A stretch of DNA of 64,000 bases from DASUPK01 sp963848955 (lineage in GTDB: Bacteria > Actinomycetota > Thermoleophilia > Solirubrobacterales > 70-9): positions 1 through 64,000 of the forward strand of contig CAWKFQ010000019.1 in NCBI GenBank assembly GCA_963848955.1, in the 5' to 3' direction. The position numbers were made by a program, and so were the translations under genes. The notes beneath the pieces are model-generated. The model was not told where the DNA came from. It searched no databases and saw nothing but the letters and a program-made list of their open reading frames with translations. Positions 1 through 9,492 of the stretch are shown in pieces; position 1 is the stretch's first letter; every line of letters begins with the position of its first letter.

Positions 1-1197
1 GCCGATGACCATCCTCTGGATCTCGGAGGTGCCCTCGCCGATCAGCAGCAGGGGAGCGTCGCGGTAGAGCCGCTCGATCTCGTACTCCTTCGAGTAGCCG
101 TAGCCGCCGTGGATGCGAAATGACTCCTCGACGACCTCCTTGCCGGTCTCGGAGGCGAGCAGCTTCGCCATCCCGGCCTCGAGGTCCGAGCGCTCGCCGG
201 CGTCCTTCATCCGTGCGGCCTTGCAGGTGAGGAGGCGCGCCGCCTCGATCTTGGTCGCCATGTCGGCGAGCTTGAACTGGATCGCCTGGTGCTCTGCGAT
301 CGGCTTGCCGAAGGTCTTTCGCTCCTGGCTGTAGCGGAGCGCCAGCTCGAGAGCCCGCTGGGCGAGGCCGACGCCGCGAGCGGCGACGTTCACCCTTCCG
401 ACCTCGAGCGCATCCATCATCTGGACGAAGCCCTTGCCGAGCCCCTTCTCCTCGCCGCCGAGGATCCGCTCAGGCGGGCACTTGTAGCCGTTGTAGACGA
501 GCTCCGTGGACTCGACGCCCTTGTAGCCCATCTTCTTGATCTTCGGAGGGATCTCGAGGCCCGCGTACTCGCCCTCGTTGTTCTCCGCCCAGGGCTCCTT
601 CTCGGTGATGAAGCAGGTCATGCCCTTGTAGCGCGGTTCGGCCTTCGTGTCGTTCTTCATCAGCACGAAGACCACGCTCGAGCCGAGCCCGTTGGTGACC
701 CACATCTTCTGGCCGTTCAGCTCCCAGTTGCCGTCATCGCCCTTGGTGGCGGTGGACTTGATGCCCTGCACGTCGGAGCCGACCTCGGGCTCGGAGAGCG
801 AGAAGGCGGCGCGGATCTCGCCGGTCGCCATCTTCGGCAGGAAGTACTGCTTCTGCTCGTCCGTGCCGAACTTCATCAGCAGGTAGGAGCCGATGAAGTG
901 GGTGTTGACCACACCGGAGATCGAGATCCAGCCGCGCGAGAGCTCCTCGACGATCATCGCGTAGGTGGTCAGGTCGAGGCCCATCCCTCCGAACTCCTCG
1001 GGGATCGTCACCCCGAAGAGGCCGAGCTCCTTCATCTGCTCGACGATCGGCTCGGGGAACTTGTCCTCGTGGTCGTATTCCTCGGCGGTGGGGATGATCT
1101 CGTTGTCGACGAAGTTCCGGACCATCTCGACGATGGCCTTCTGCTCGTCCGTCATCTCCTGGTAGGTCGTCTGCTGATGCTCGGTCGCTACGGCCAT
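1..1197 (-). CDS. Acyl-CoA dehydrogenase (C-terminus cut by window edge)
   Basis: FAD-dependent acyl-CoA dehydrogenase that oxidises acyl-CoA thioesters to enoyl-CoA in fatty-acid or branched-chain catabolism, passing electrons to ETF. The minus frame is open for 399 codons from an ATG at 1197 to the window edge. It shows the family landmarks in order: an N-terminal helical domain, the SEPEVGSD stretch of the flavin/substrate region, a WVTNG motif, RKTFG in the C-terminal domain, and near the edge GEGTSEIQ, which carries the usual catalytic glutamate. Family members are about 380-400 residues, so only a few terminal residues should be missing. A GAGGAG Shine-Dalgarno sequence lies just before the ATG. 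Substrate chain length cannot be read from the sequence. Confidence 0.95.
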   Translation of the reverse strand, partial: MAVATEHQQTTYQEMTDEQKAIVEMVRNFVDNEIIPTAEEYDHEDKFPEPIVEQMKELGLFGVTIPEEFGGMGLDLTTYAMIVEELSRGWISISGVVNTHFIGSYLLMKFGTDEQKQYFLPKMATGEIRAAFSLSEPEVGSDVQGIKSTATKGDDGNWELNGQKMWVTNGLGSSVVFVLMKNDTKAEPRYKGMTCFITEKEPWAENNEGEYAGLEIPPKIKKMGYKGVESTELVYNGYKCPPERILGGEEKGLGKGFVQMMDALEVGRVNVAARGVGLAQRALELALRYSQERKTFGKPIAEHQAIQFKLADMATKIEAARLLTCKAARMKDAGERSDLEAGMAKLLASETGKEVVEESFRIHGGYGYSKEYEIERLYRDAPLLLIGEGTSEIQRMVIG

Positions 1198-1272
1198 GGC
1201 TCCTCTGAAGTCGTTTGGTTGAGCCCCTCCCTGGACCGAAGGATAGTCAGGGGGCGCTAGGCTCGGCGCGGA

Positions 1273-1731
1273 TGGCCGGACAGGTCAGAACATCTGAGCT
1301 GGCTGCCCTGATCAGCCAGGGAGGTCCATTCTCAGCGGGAAGCTCGCGACGGGTGAGGAGATCATCGAGTCGGTCACGGAGGTGCTCCGTCGAGAACGCC
1401 CATGCTCAGTTCGTGACGGTGATGGTCAGTGAGTCCGGGACCCAGAGCTACGACGGCGTGGAGGGTTTCAGGGAGGCATTGAGCGATTGGATGAGCCCAT
1501 ATGAGGGTTTCCGGATCGAAATCGACGAGGCGATCCCAGCTCGACGACAGGCTCGTCTTCTTGGTTCGGCAGGTCGCGACCACCAAGCACAACGCCGTGG
1601 AGATCGAGACATCGAGCGCCGCCGTCTGGTGGCTCGAGGACGGCCAGATCCGCCAGGCGGCGTTCTACCTCGACCGACGGGCGGGGATGACGGCGGCCGG
1701 GTTTGAGCCCGACCGCCCGTCTACCGGCTGA
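1273..1731 (+). pseudogene. Frameshifted SnoaL/NTF2-like protein
   Basis: Fragments of a small alpha+beta-barrel protein of the SnoaL/NTF2-like type, a fold used by isomerases, hydratases and binding proteins. One frame carries FVTVMVSESGTQSYDGVEGF and SDWMSPYEGFRIEIDEA. About position 1540 the reading moves one frame over, to LDDRLVFLVRQV, TKHNAVEIE, AAVWWLEDGQI and AAFYLDRRAGM, and ends at 1731. Upstream of about 1390 the frame again looks displaced, so no clean start is visible. Unlike other disrupted genes in the window at least two breaks are needed, so real decay is possible as well as sequence error. It ends one base before the convergent PadR gene. Confidence 0.6.
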
Positions 1732-2238
1732 CTACTCCTCGGCCAGGAGGCCGTAGAGCTTGCGGCGGGCGTCCTTGAGGATCTCCGCTGCCTTGGTCAG
1801 CTGCTCCTCGTTGTCGGCGCGGCCGAGTTGCTTTGCCGCACCCATCAGCTTGAAGAGCTCCTTGCGGGCCTCGAAGCGAGGCGAATCCTCATCGCCCTGC
1901 TCCCAGGGCTGGCCGCCCTCGGTCCGCTCCGGGACGGCCTCCTTGCCCGAGTCGGTGAGCGAATAGACCTTGCGGCCATCCACCTCCTCGGCGGTGACCA
2001 GGCCCTCGTCCTCGAGCAGCTGGAGCGTCGGGTAGATCGAGCCGGCACTGGGCGTCCAGCGCCCGCCGGTTCGCTCCTCGAGCTCCTGAATCATCTCGTA
2101 GCCATGCATGGGCCGGTCGTCGAGCAGCGCCAGGATCGCGCTGCGCACGTCGCCACGGCGGACGCGATGCCGCCCGCGGCCGTGACCGCCCCTCATCTCA
2201 TGCCGTCCATATCCGTGACGGCTTCTCTGTCGGTGCAT
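1732..2238 (-). CDS. PadR family transcriptional regulator
   Basis: DNA-binding repressor of 168 residues. The first 30 residues are rich in Arg, His and Gly; then comes the PadR winged helix (DVRSAILALLDDRPMHGYEM, the typical GSIYPTLQLLEDEGLV recognition region and a YSLTDSGKEA wing) followed by a C-terminal helix (about residues 105-168) used for dimerisation. The ATG at 2238 has a good AAAGGAAC Shine-Dalgarno sequence. A perfect CGATATATCG palindrome sits 33-42 bp upstream, so autoregulation is likely. The ligand and any further target are unknown; no transporter is adjacent, although PadR proteins often control efflux pumps. Confidence 0.93.
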   Translation of the reverse strand: MHRQRSRHGYGRHEMRGGHGRGRHRVRRGDVRSAILALLDDRPMHGYEMIQELEERTGGRWTPSAGSIYPTLQLLEDEGLVTAEEVDGRKVYSLTDSGKEAVPERTEGGQPWEQGDEDSPRFEARKELFKLMGAAKQLGRADNEEQLTKAAEILKDARRKLYGLLAEE

Positions 2239-2263
2239 CCTTGTTCCTTTCGATCAATCATGA

Positions 2264-2287
2264 ACTAACGCGATATATCGTAACACA
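2264..2287. promoter_or_regulatory. Candidate PadR operator upstream of the PadR gene
   Basis: The intergenic region holds the perfect 10-bp palindrome CGATATATCG (2271-2280) inside the AT-rich stretch AACGCGATATATCGTAA, unusual in this GC-rich background. PadR-family operators are commonly AT-rich palindromes containing ATAT cores. The position just upstream of the PadR start fits negative autoregulation; binding itself is inferred. Confidence 0.55.
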
Positions 2288-2361
2288 TCGTAATCGCCGC
2301 CTCCACCGCGCTGAACGTCCCTGAGTGCTCGCTGACGGGGGGTATCCGGGACGTTCGGCGG

Positions 2362-2808
2362 TTAGAGCTCCCACGCGAAGCACACCGACCGCCAGCTCGG
2401 GCGCTCGCGCTCGTAGAAGCGGTGCGCATCCGCCCGAGCCTCGCCGCTGTCCAGCTCCAGGTGAGTTGCGCCACGATCGCGCGCCCAGTCCTTGGCGGCG
2501 TCGAGCAGGCCCTTCCCCACTCCCTGGGAGCGGTGATCTGGGCTGACGGCCAGGTCCTCGACCCAGCATCGCGGACCGAAGCGCACCGAGTTCATGTCGA
2601 GATAGCCCGTGCAGAGGCCGAGCAGCTCACCTCGGTTCTCGGCGACGAGAACAACGGCCTCCGGGTCCTCGATCGCGGCTGCAATCGCGGCCCGTGCCCG
2701 GTCGGCGTCCCAGCGCGGCGGGAGCGATCCGGGGGGTGCGAACAGCCACTCGTACATGCCGAGCACCCTCTCGACCTCCGCGGGCAGCGCCTCTCGGACC
2801 TTGGCCAC
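2362..2808 (-). CDS. GNAT family N-acetyltransferase
   Basis: Acetyl-CoA dependent N-acetyltransferase of about 148 residues. Visible GNAT features are the central strand VVLVAENRGELLGLCTGYL, the VEDLAVSPDHR strand and the acetyl-CoA pyrophosphate loop RSQGVGKGLL (motif A, R/Q-x-x-G-x-G), then the C-terminal ATHLELDSGEARADAHRFYE region. The first possible start is the GTG at 2811, but a TAGCCT hexamer (minus strand, 2815-2820) lies exactly 6 nt before the second GTG at 2808, so a leaderless start at 2808 is preferred. The C-terminus (RPSWRSVCFAWEL) replaces the usual YxxxGF; the family normally has EGFVR here, so the last residues may be slightly altered. Substrate unknown. Confidence 0.88.
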   Translation of the reverse strand: MAKVREALPAEVERVLGMYEWLFAPPGSLPPRWDADRARAAIAAAIEDPEAVVLVAENRGELLGLCTGYLDMNSVRFGPRCWVEDLAVSPDHRSQGVGKGLLDAAKDWARDRGATHLELDSGEARADAHRFYERERPSWRSVCFAWEL

Positions 2809-2863
2809 CACCTGAGGCTATCCGCGGCGCGCCGAAACCGGCGACCCAGGTAGCGTTCCGGGC

Positions 2864-3976
2864 ATGAGAAACCCACGCGACTTCTTCGAGCCCCTCGCGA
2901 TCGGCGCCCCCGAGCCGCCCCGCGAGATCCCCTTCAAGCCCTCGCGGATGATCCACTTCTTCGACGCATCCAACGAGAAGATGCGCGCCAAGGTCCCGGA
3001 GATGGCCAAGCAGGCGGACATCCTGCTCGGCAACCTGGAGGACGCGATCCCGGTCGACAAGAAGATCCCGGCTCGCGAGGGTCTGATCGAGGTCGGCAAG
3101 GAGGTCGACTTCGGCGAGACGCAGCTCTGGACCCGCGTCAACGCGCTGGAGAGCCCGTGGGCCCTCGACGACCTCACCCAGCTCGTCACCGAGATCGGCG
3201 ATGTGCTCGAGGTGATCATGGTCCCCAAGGTCGAGGGCCCCTGGGACATCCACTATGTCGATCGCCTGCTCGCCCAGCTCGAGGCGAAGGCGAAGCTCGA
3301 GAAGCCGCTGCTCATCCACGCGATCCTCGAGACCTCCCTCGGCGTGGTCAACGTCGAGGAGATCGCCACCGCCAGCCCCCGGATGCAGGGGATGAGCTTC
3401 GGCCCCGCCGATCTCGCCGCCTCGCGACGGATGAAGACGACGCGCGTCGGCGGCGGGCACCCCGGCTATCAGGTGGTCGAGGACCCGGATCCCGACAACC
3501 CGGACGCTCCCCGAGCGACCGCCCAGCAGGACCCGTGGCACTACTCGATCGCCCGCATGGTGGACGCCTGCACCTCCGCCGGCATCCTGCCCTTCTACGG
3601 GCCCTACGGCGACATCAAGGACACCCTCGGCTGCGAGACGCAGTTCCGGGCCGCCTTCCTGCTCGGCTGCGTCGGCGCCTGGTCGCTGCACCCGGTGCAG
3701 ATCGAGATCGCCAAGAAGGTGTTCAGCCCGCCGCCGGAGGAGGTCAAGTTCGCGAAGAAGGTGATCGAGGCGATCCCGGACGGCGCGGGGGTCCACATGA
3801 TCGACGGCAAGATGCAGGACGACGCCACCTGGAAGCAGTGCAAGGTGATGGTCAACCTCGCCGAGATGCTCGCGAAGAAGGACCCGGAGCTCGCCGAGGC
3901 CTACGGCATGTCGAACGGCCAGCCGACGGAGGTGCGAGGGCGCTCCGCAGGCGAAGCCGAGGAGCGACCCGTTTGA
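2864..3976 (+). CDS. HpcH/HpaI-type CoA-ester lyase, malyl-CoA lyase-like
   Basis: CitE/malyl-CoA lyase superfamily protein of 370 residues. The TIM-barrel fold is recognisable from FDASNEKM, the conserved acidic LGNLEDAIPVDKK, the strand LWTRVNALESPW, VIMVPKVEGPWD, HAILETSLGVVN and GMSFGPADLAASRRM, then the late SLHPVQIEIAKKVF. Glu and Asp positions for Mg2+ are retained (LED, ETS, GPADLA). It is longer than CitE (about 290) and close to L-malyl-CoA/beta-methylmalyl-CoA lyases (about 320-350), which cleave malyl-CoA to acetyl-CoA and glyoxylate or condense in reverse. A TAGCGT hexamer 7 nt before the ATG indicates a leaderless transcript. A thioesterase follows after 19 bp, as expected if CoA esters are released. 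Citramalyl-CoA lyase is an alternative. No other hydroxypropionate- or ethylmalonyl-pathway genes are nearby. Confidence 0.82.
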   Translation: MRNPRDFFEPLAIGAPEPPREIPFKPSRMIHFFDASNEKMRAKVPEMAKQADILLGNLEDAIPVDKKIPAREGLIEVGKEVDFGETQLWTRVNALESPWALDDLTQLVTEIGDVLEVIMVPKVEGPWDIHYVDRLLAQLEAKAKLEKPLLIHAILETSLGVVNVEEIATASPRMQGMSFGPADLAASRRMKTTRVGGGHPGYQVVEDPDPDNPDAPRATAQQDPWHYSIARMVDACTSAGILPFYGPYGDIKDTLGCETQFRAAFLLGCVGAWSLHPVQIEIAKKVFSPPPEEVKFAKKVIEAIPDGAGVHMIDGKMQDDATWKQCKVMVNLAEMLAKKDPELAEAYGMSNGQPTEVRGRSAGEAEERPV

Positions 3977-3995
3977 TGTTGGCCCAGACCTCGGG

Positions 3996-4412
3996 GTGAC
4001 CGAGCCCTTTCGGCACCAGCTCAGGGTCCGCTACAACGAGTGCGACCCGCAGGGCGTCGTTTTCAACGCCAACTACCTGACCTACTTCGACCTGACCATG
4101 ACCGAGCTCTGGCGCGAGCTCGGCGGCTACCAGGCGATGGTCGACGCGGGTGTGGACATGGTGGTCGCTGAGGCCCGGATCCTCTACCGCTCTCCGCTGC
4201 GCTTCGACGACGATTTCGAAGCGCAGGTCGAGATCGAGCGCCTGGGAGAGACCTCGATGAGCGCCGAGATCCTGCTCGCTCGCGACGGGGAGCCGGTCGC
4301 CGAGGGCGAGCTGCGCTATGTCTTCGTCGAATCCGGGGGCGGCTCTACCGCGCCGATTCCGGAGCCGATCCGCGCGGGACTTGCTCGCTACCAGGAGGCC
4401 GACGGGTCTTAG
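3996..4412 (+). CDS. Hotdog-fold acyl-CoA thioesterase (4HBT/YbgC type)
   Basis: 138-residue single-hotdog thioesterase. The N-terminal signature RYNECDPQGVVFNANYLTYF matches the 4-hydroxybenzoyl-CoA thioesterase/YbgC motif, with the catalytic-position Asp in CDPQG followed by the N-Y helix. Length fits the family (130-150). It starts at a GTG 19 bp after the malyl-CoA-lyase-like gene; the ATG at 3976 runs into a stop after seven codons, so GTG 3996 is the only sensible start. Presumably co-transcribed with the upstream lyase and hydrolysing its acyl-CoA substrate or product, which is inference. Confidence 0.88.
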   Translation: MTEPFRHQLRVRYNECDPQGVVFNANYLTYFDLTMTELWRELGGYQAMVDAGVDMVVAEARILYRSPLRFDDDFEAQVEIERLGETSMSAEILLARDGEPVAEGELRYVFVESGGGSTAPIPEPIRAGLARYQEADGS

Positions 4413-4557
4413 CGTCCGGCTGCTCGGCGAGCCAGCGCTCGATCTGCGGGCCGATCACCGCGAGGTCGGAGACGCGCACCCGCTCGTGGGTGCTCAGGTT
4501 CTCGAGCGTCGAGATCCCCTCCGGGTGGACCTGCACGACGAAGGTGAAGCGGTTCAC
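4345..4557 (-). CDS. Small hypothetical protein (70 aa)
   Basis: Unrecognised 70-residue protein. The N-terminal 50 residues look like a folded module (MNRFTFVVQVHPEGISTLEN then VRVSDLAVIGPQIERWLAE), followed by a charged, proline-rich tail that overlaps the end of the convergent thioesterase by 68 bp. It lies 57 bp downstream of the large BTAD regulator on the same strand and could be its last operon member. Third codon positions are mostly G/C, supporting coding. No function assigned. Confidence 0.5.
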   Translation of the reverse strand: MNRFTFVVQVHPEGISTLENLSTHERVRVSDLAVIGPQIERWLAEQPDAKTRRPPGSEQVPRGSAPESAR

Positions 4558-4614
4558 GCGGTCGAACCTACGGTCAGCCGCTCATCAAACGCTCATCGCG
4601 GTCGGAGCGACTCG

Positions 4615-7600
4615 CTAAACGGCCTCCCCAGCGAGGATCCTGGCCTGGAGGCGGGACGTCGCTTCGTCTGGCTCGACGCCGAGAGCGTCGACGAGCGCCC
4701 GGCGACACTCCAGATACTGGCGGAGGGCGTGCCCCCGGCGTCCCGTGCGCGCATAGGCGGTCATCAGGGCCCGGTGCCCCTCCTCATTGAGAGGATCGAG
4801 GTCCACCAGCTCACGTCCGATGTCCGCCGAGCGGGCGTGATCGCCCGAACGCTCATGCATGCCGATCAGGCCGGTCAGCACCGCGATGTAGTAGTCCAAC
4901 AGGCGTTCCCGGTACGGCGTCGACCAATCCTCATAGCGGTCCTCGGGGAGTGGGTCGCCCTCCCAGAGAGTCCGGGCGTTCCTGAGGAGATCACCGCGGG
5001 GCTCGCCGTGCTCGGCGAGGGCGATCTCCGCGGACGCCATGAACTCCTCCGCGTCGATCGCATCGCCGTCGCGAAGAGCGAGCCGGTATGACCGCTCGGC
5101 GCTCTCGATCACGCTGTGCTCGGCGCCGGGCAGGTCGAGGACCTTCCTAACTCTCGAGACGGAGACCTGAAGACTGCGGCGCGCGCTGGATGTCGAGAGC
5201 TCCGGCCAGAGTGCCTCGAAGGCCAGATCCTCCGAGACGGGCTGACCGGCGTTAACGGCCAGGAACCGCACCAGGCGACCATCGATCGGCCGCGCCCAGC
5301 TGGCCTCGGGTATTCTCGCGCCCCGACCGCGTCACCCGGAACCGGCCCAGCAACCCGAAGCGCAACGGGGGCGCGGCGCGCTGTAGCCGGTCCCGAGCCG
5401 CGGTCGCCGCCGAGGCGACCTCGCGGTCGGAATCCTCGACCAAGCTGGGCAGCTCCAGGAGGACAGCGGGATGATCAACCGCGAGGGCAGCGGCGAGCGC
5501 GGCCCTCCTGACCGCCGGATGGGAATGGCCCGTGAACTCGAGCAGGGCCTCGCCTTCGGGATCCGCGGTGATCAGGGCCGGCAGAACGTCATCCGGGGCG
5601 ATCTCCTCGCCCTCGAGCGCATCCGAGAGGATCGGCTTCAGCTGCGTCCAATGCGCTCTGGCGATCTGGTGCGCGCAATCCCCCGCCTCCTCCCAGGAGC
5701 GCCGCAGGGTCGCGTAGGCATCGTCACGGCACCCGGTCTCGTATTCGAGCCAGGCGCGGGTGGCGAGCAGGCGAGCCCGGTGGTACGACCCGAGCTCGCC
5801 GGGGAAATGGTCATCCAGGGCTTCCATCGCGTCGGCGAGCGCGGTGGGAGCCCGGTCAGGCGATCCGTTCTCGGCGAAGACGGTCGCCATGTCGAGCGCT
5901 GCCCAGACCCGAAAGCAGACCAGTCCGGGGCGCACCCTGGTCAGAGCGCGGTCCGCCGCGGCCAGTGCCTCTCGGCCGTTCCCCTGGGCCGAGGCGACGA
6001 AGGCCTCAGCCTTATGCCGGCTGACCCCGCGCCATCCGGTGCCCTGGCGCGTTCCCGCCCGCTCCAGCTCCAGCTGAGCCTCGGTCAGCTCGCCGCTCTT
6101 CGCGAGCAGCGCCGCGCGCTGCAGATGCGCATCTCGGGCCACGAATCCCAGACCGATCCGTTCCGCCTCACGCTGGCAGCGCTCGAACCACTCGAGGGCG
6201 GCGTCAGCCTCCCCGATGTCCAGGTGCACGAGGCCAGTGACCGATTGAGAGACCGCGAGACGGCTCTGGGGATCGTTCAGCTCGAGCTCGCGGATTGTCG
6301 CCGCGAGATCGAGCAGGGCGTCCTCCGCGCCGCCGGCCGCCAGATCGACCATCAGCCCGGCGAGATCGGCCAGGTACCTGAACTGCGCGGCGGACCTGGG
6401 ATCCTCGCCCAGGCGCGCCGCGAGCTCCTCGCCCTCCGCACGGCGGCCGAGCGCCGTCAACGCGAGGACGGCGTACCAGCCGACACCCGCGACTCCCAGA
6501 TGGCCGCGTGGTGCCTCCGGCGCGTCCCAGCCCTCCGCCAGCTCCAGGATCTCCTCGAACGGGCCGGCGGAGAAGACTGCCTCGGCGAGGAAGAACCGCG
6601 CCAGCCACTCTCGGTTCGGGTCGTTCGCCCGGTGGTAGCCCTCAACCGCCTCGCGCAGCGGCTGAACCGCTCGTTCGTGCTGCCCCGCTCCCCACTCGAG
6701 CTGTCCTTCCAACATCCGGATCGCAGGGAGCTCCTGCGCATCCGCCGGCAGCCGCTCGAGCCAGCCGGTGAGCAGGTCCGGCGAGGTGCGCAGCAGAATC
6801 GGGCCCTGAGGCTCGATCGCCGCCACCGCGTCGGCCCAGCGCTCCGCCTCGATCCAGTGCTCGGTCGCGCCGATCGCATCGCCGGAGGTGGCGACCGCGG
6901 GAGCGACGGCCGCGTGGAGACGCATCTGCTCCCCTTCGTCTCGTGCCTGGCGGAGGCTTTCAAGGAGGAACTCCCTCAGCAGCGGGTGGTAGGCGAAACC
7001 CTCCCCCCCGTCGATGCTCCGAACGAGCAGGCCGCTCCGCTCGATCCGGCTGCGGTAGTCAGCAGGGAGCTCGAGAGCGCTTGCGACCTCGGGCGTGATC
7101 ACCCGGGAAACGCTCGAATCGATCGCCGCCTCGCGCAGCTCCGGTTCCAGCGCGGCGAACAGCTCCTCCGAGAGGTACGCCCCCAGGTCGGGCGTCGAGG
7201 TGAGGCTCGCGAGCTCCGGAGGATCCTTTCCTCCGTCACGCCCGATCACCGTCCCCGCGAGGGCGACGCCGAGCGGCCACCCCTCGGTCGCCTCCATTAC
7301 GGCGGAAAGCTGCTCCGTCGTCGGCTCGCGGCCGGTTCGCGCGCGCAGCGCAGCGGTGCACTCGTCGCTGTCAAAGGCGAGGTCGGCGGCACTCAGCTCG
7401 GTGAGTCGCCCGGCTGTCCGCGGCTTCGCCACTCGCAGGTCGAGCGGCCGCCTGCTCGCCACGGCGATGCGCAGCAACCGCGCCTCGGCCCGGATCAACT
7501 CGGAGACCAGTTGCTCAGAGACGTCTGCCCCGTCGAGCTGCTCGGCGTCGTCGAGGACGAGCACGAGAGGCTCGACCAGCAGCCTCGAGAGGTCCCGGAT

Positions 7601-7942
7601 CAACTCGCGCGTCGCGGCCATCACCTCGACCGGCTGCATTCCGGCGGGCAGCCGTTCCGCGACCGCATCGGTGGCTCCCGGCGCGGCGTCGGCGACCACA
7701 TCGACGATCCGCAGCATCAGGGTCCCGGCCGCCCGCTCGGCTTCAGAGCAGCTCAGCCAGGCCGTCGCACGACCCTCGAGAGCCTGCTCGAGCACGGTCG
7801 TCTTCCCGAACCCCGCACCTGCCGTCAGGATCAGGCTCCCCGAATCGAGGGCGTCTCCGATCGTCGCAGTGAGTCGGCTGCGAGGGACCATCCTCCCCAT
7901 CTGGTCCAGGCGCTCGTCCGTGGCGCCCGGCGACCTGGTCAT
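4615..7942 (-). CDS. LAL/MalT-like ATPase-BTAD transcriptional regulator (one frameshift)
   Basis: Large signal-transduction regulator, about 1,108 residues after removing one extra base near 5300. Order: STAND/MalT-like ATPase with Walker A GAGFGKTT and Walker B LVLVLDDAEQLD, winged-helix and arm region, a long TPR-like helical repeat section (about residues 350-800), HEAT-like repeats (SHPAVRRAALAAALAVDHPAV), an OmpR-type winged helix (RFGLLGRFRVTRSGR, then GRLVRFLAVNAGQPVSEDLA and LWPELSTSSARRSLQVSVSR) and a bacterial transcriptional-activation domain (PYRERLLDYYIAVLTGL, LDPLNEEGHRALMTAYARTG). This reverses the AfsR order, where the SARP part is N-terminal. A TAGCCT hexamer lies 7 nt upstream of the ATG at 7942, so a leaderless start there is preferred to the GTG at 7948. 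Ligand and targets unknown. Confidence 0.85.
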
Positions 7943-8022
7943 TGCCACCAGGCTAGTTCCGGCCGAGCGGCGCTGTCAATCCCCGCTGGCCACTCGTTCT
8001 CGACTCGACGGCCCGGTGTCGC

Positions 8023-9388
8023 TCAGGCGAGCGCGGGCGCCTCGGGGAGGCGATCGAGCGACGAGGCGAGCTCCTCGTCGGGCATCTCGAGATCCTCGAG
8101 CTCACCCGCGAAGTAGGCCGCGTAGGCGGACATGTCGAAGTGCCCGTGGCCCGAGAGGTTGAAGAGGATCACTCGCTCCTCTCCGGCCTGCTTCGCCGCC
8201 TCGGCCTCGTCGAACACGGCCTGGATAGCGTGGGCCGGCTCCGGCCCAGGGATGATCCCCTCGCAGCGGGCGAAGCGCACCGCCGCCTCGAACGCCGCCG
8301 TCTGCGCGATCGCCCTGGCCTCGACCAGCTCCGCCTTGACCAGCGCAGAGAGGCCCGGGGCGTCTCCGTGATAGCGCAGGCCGCCGGCGTGCACGGGCGG
8401 CGGAACGAAGTCGTGTCCCGAGCGTGTACATCGGCATCAGCGGGGTCATGCCAACGGTGTCTCCGAAGTCATAGGCGTAGCGGCCGCGGGTGAGCGTCGG
8501 GCAGGCCGCGGGCTCGGCCGCGACGAAGCGGGTTCCAGTGCCCTCGCGCAGCTTCTGGCGCAGGAACGGATAGGCGACGCCGGCGAAATTCGAGCCGCCC
8601 CCGACGCAACCGATCACCACGTCCGGGGCCTCTCCGGCCAGCTCCATCTGCGCGATGCACTCCTGCCCGATCACCGTCTGGTGCAGGCAGACGTGGTTGA
8701 GCACCGAGCCGAGGGAGTAGTTCGTGTCGTCGGAGCCGGCGGCGACCTCCACCGCCTCCGAGATCGCGATCCCCAGGCTGCCCGAGCTGTGCTCAGCCTG
8801 TGAGCGGCCCGCCTCGGTGAGATCGGAGGGGCTGCGATGGACGGTCCCGCCCCAGGTCTCGATCATCGCCTTGCGATACGGCTTCTGGTCGTACGAGATG
8901 CCGACCATGAAGACCTCGCACTCCAGCCCGAAGAACTGGCAGGCAAGGGACAGGGCCGACCCCCACTGCCCGGCCCCGGTCTCCGTGGAGAGCTTCCGAA
9001 TCCCGGCCTCGCGGTTGTAGTACGCCTGCGCGACGGCGGTGTTCGGCTTGTGGGAGCCGGCCGGCGAGACCCCCTCGTACTTGTAGTAGATGTGCGCCGG
9101 GGTATCGAGCTCGCGCTCGAGGCGCCTGGCGCGAAACAGGGGCGTCGGTCGCCAGAGGCGGTAGATATCGCGGATCTCGTCGGGGATCTCGATCTCCGGC
9201 TCGGTCGAGACCTCCTGCTCGATCAGCGCCATCGGGAAGATCGCCGCCAGGTCGTCCGGTCCCACCGGCTCGCCTGTCGCCGGGCTGAGTGGCGGTGGTG
9301 GCGGGTCGCCGGGGAGGTCGGCGATCAGGTTCACCCAGCTCGTAGGGATCTGCTCCTCGGCCAGCTCGAACTTGACCCTCTCTCCCAT
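8023..9388 (-). CDS. trpB: TrpB2-type tryptophan synthase beta-like enzyme (one frameshift)
   Basis: PLP-dependent beta-replacement enzyme joining indole and serine. The TrpB2 subtype is indicated by the long N-terminal extension (PTSWVNLIADLPG, then LWRPTPLFRARRLERELDTP), the PLP lysine in SPAGSHKPNTAVAQAYYN, the ETGAGQWGSALSLA stretch and the phosphate-binding CVGGGSNFAG loop. One surplus base at about 8416 breaks the frame after MPMYTLG; removing it continues as HDFVPPPVHAGGLRYHGD to ILFNLSGHGHFDMSAYAAYF. Repaired length is about 454 residues, normal for TrpB2. No trpA is adjacent, in keeping with TrpB2, which often works as a stand-alone indole-salvage or serine-related enzyme. TAGAAT lies 9 nt upstream of the ATG. 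Confidence 0.93.
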
Positions 9389-9420
9389 CGCGCCGCGATT
9401 CTATGAGTCAGAGGGCACGC

Positions 9421-9445
9421 GGACTGGACCAATGTCCTAGTCCAG
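9421..9445. promoter_or_regulatory. Inverted repeat between trpB and a secreted-protein gene
   Basis: CTGGAC (9424-9429) and GTCCAG (9440-9445) are perfect inverted arms 10 bp apart; the overlapping pair GGACT and AGTCC gives an alternative pairing. It lies in the divergent region between the TrpB2-like gene and the secreted-protein gene. It may be an operator or a leader hairpin; no regulator is identified. Confidence 0.35.
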
Positions 9446-9492
9446 CGATCCGCAAACCTAAAGGAGCGCGCCACACGCCCGATGAAGGAGGT

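Noticed and set aside
1273..1731. Polyketide cyclase cluster indicated by the SnoaL-like gene
   Set aside because: No PKS, ketoreductase or aromatase genes are nearby; the SnoaL fold is shared by many unrelated proteins.
5471..8116. Long plus-strand open frame opposite the BTAD regulator
   Set aside because: It opposes a protein with Walker motifs and TPR/BTAD domains, and its own sequence is compositionally biased without motifs.
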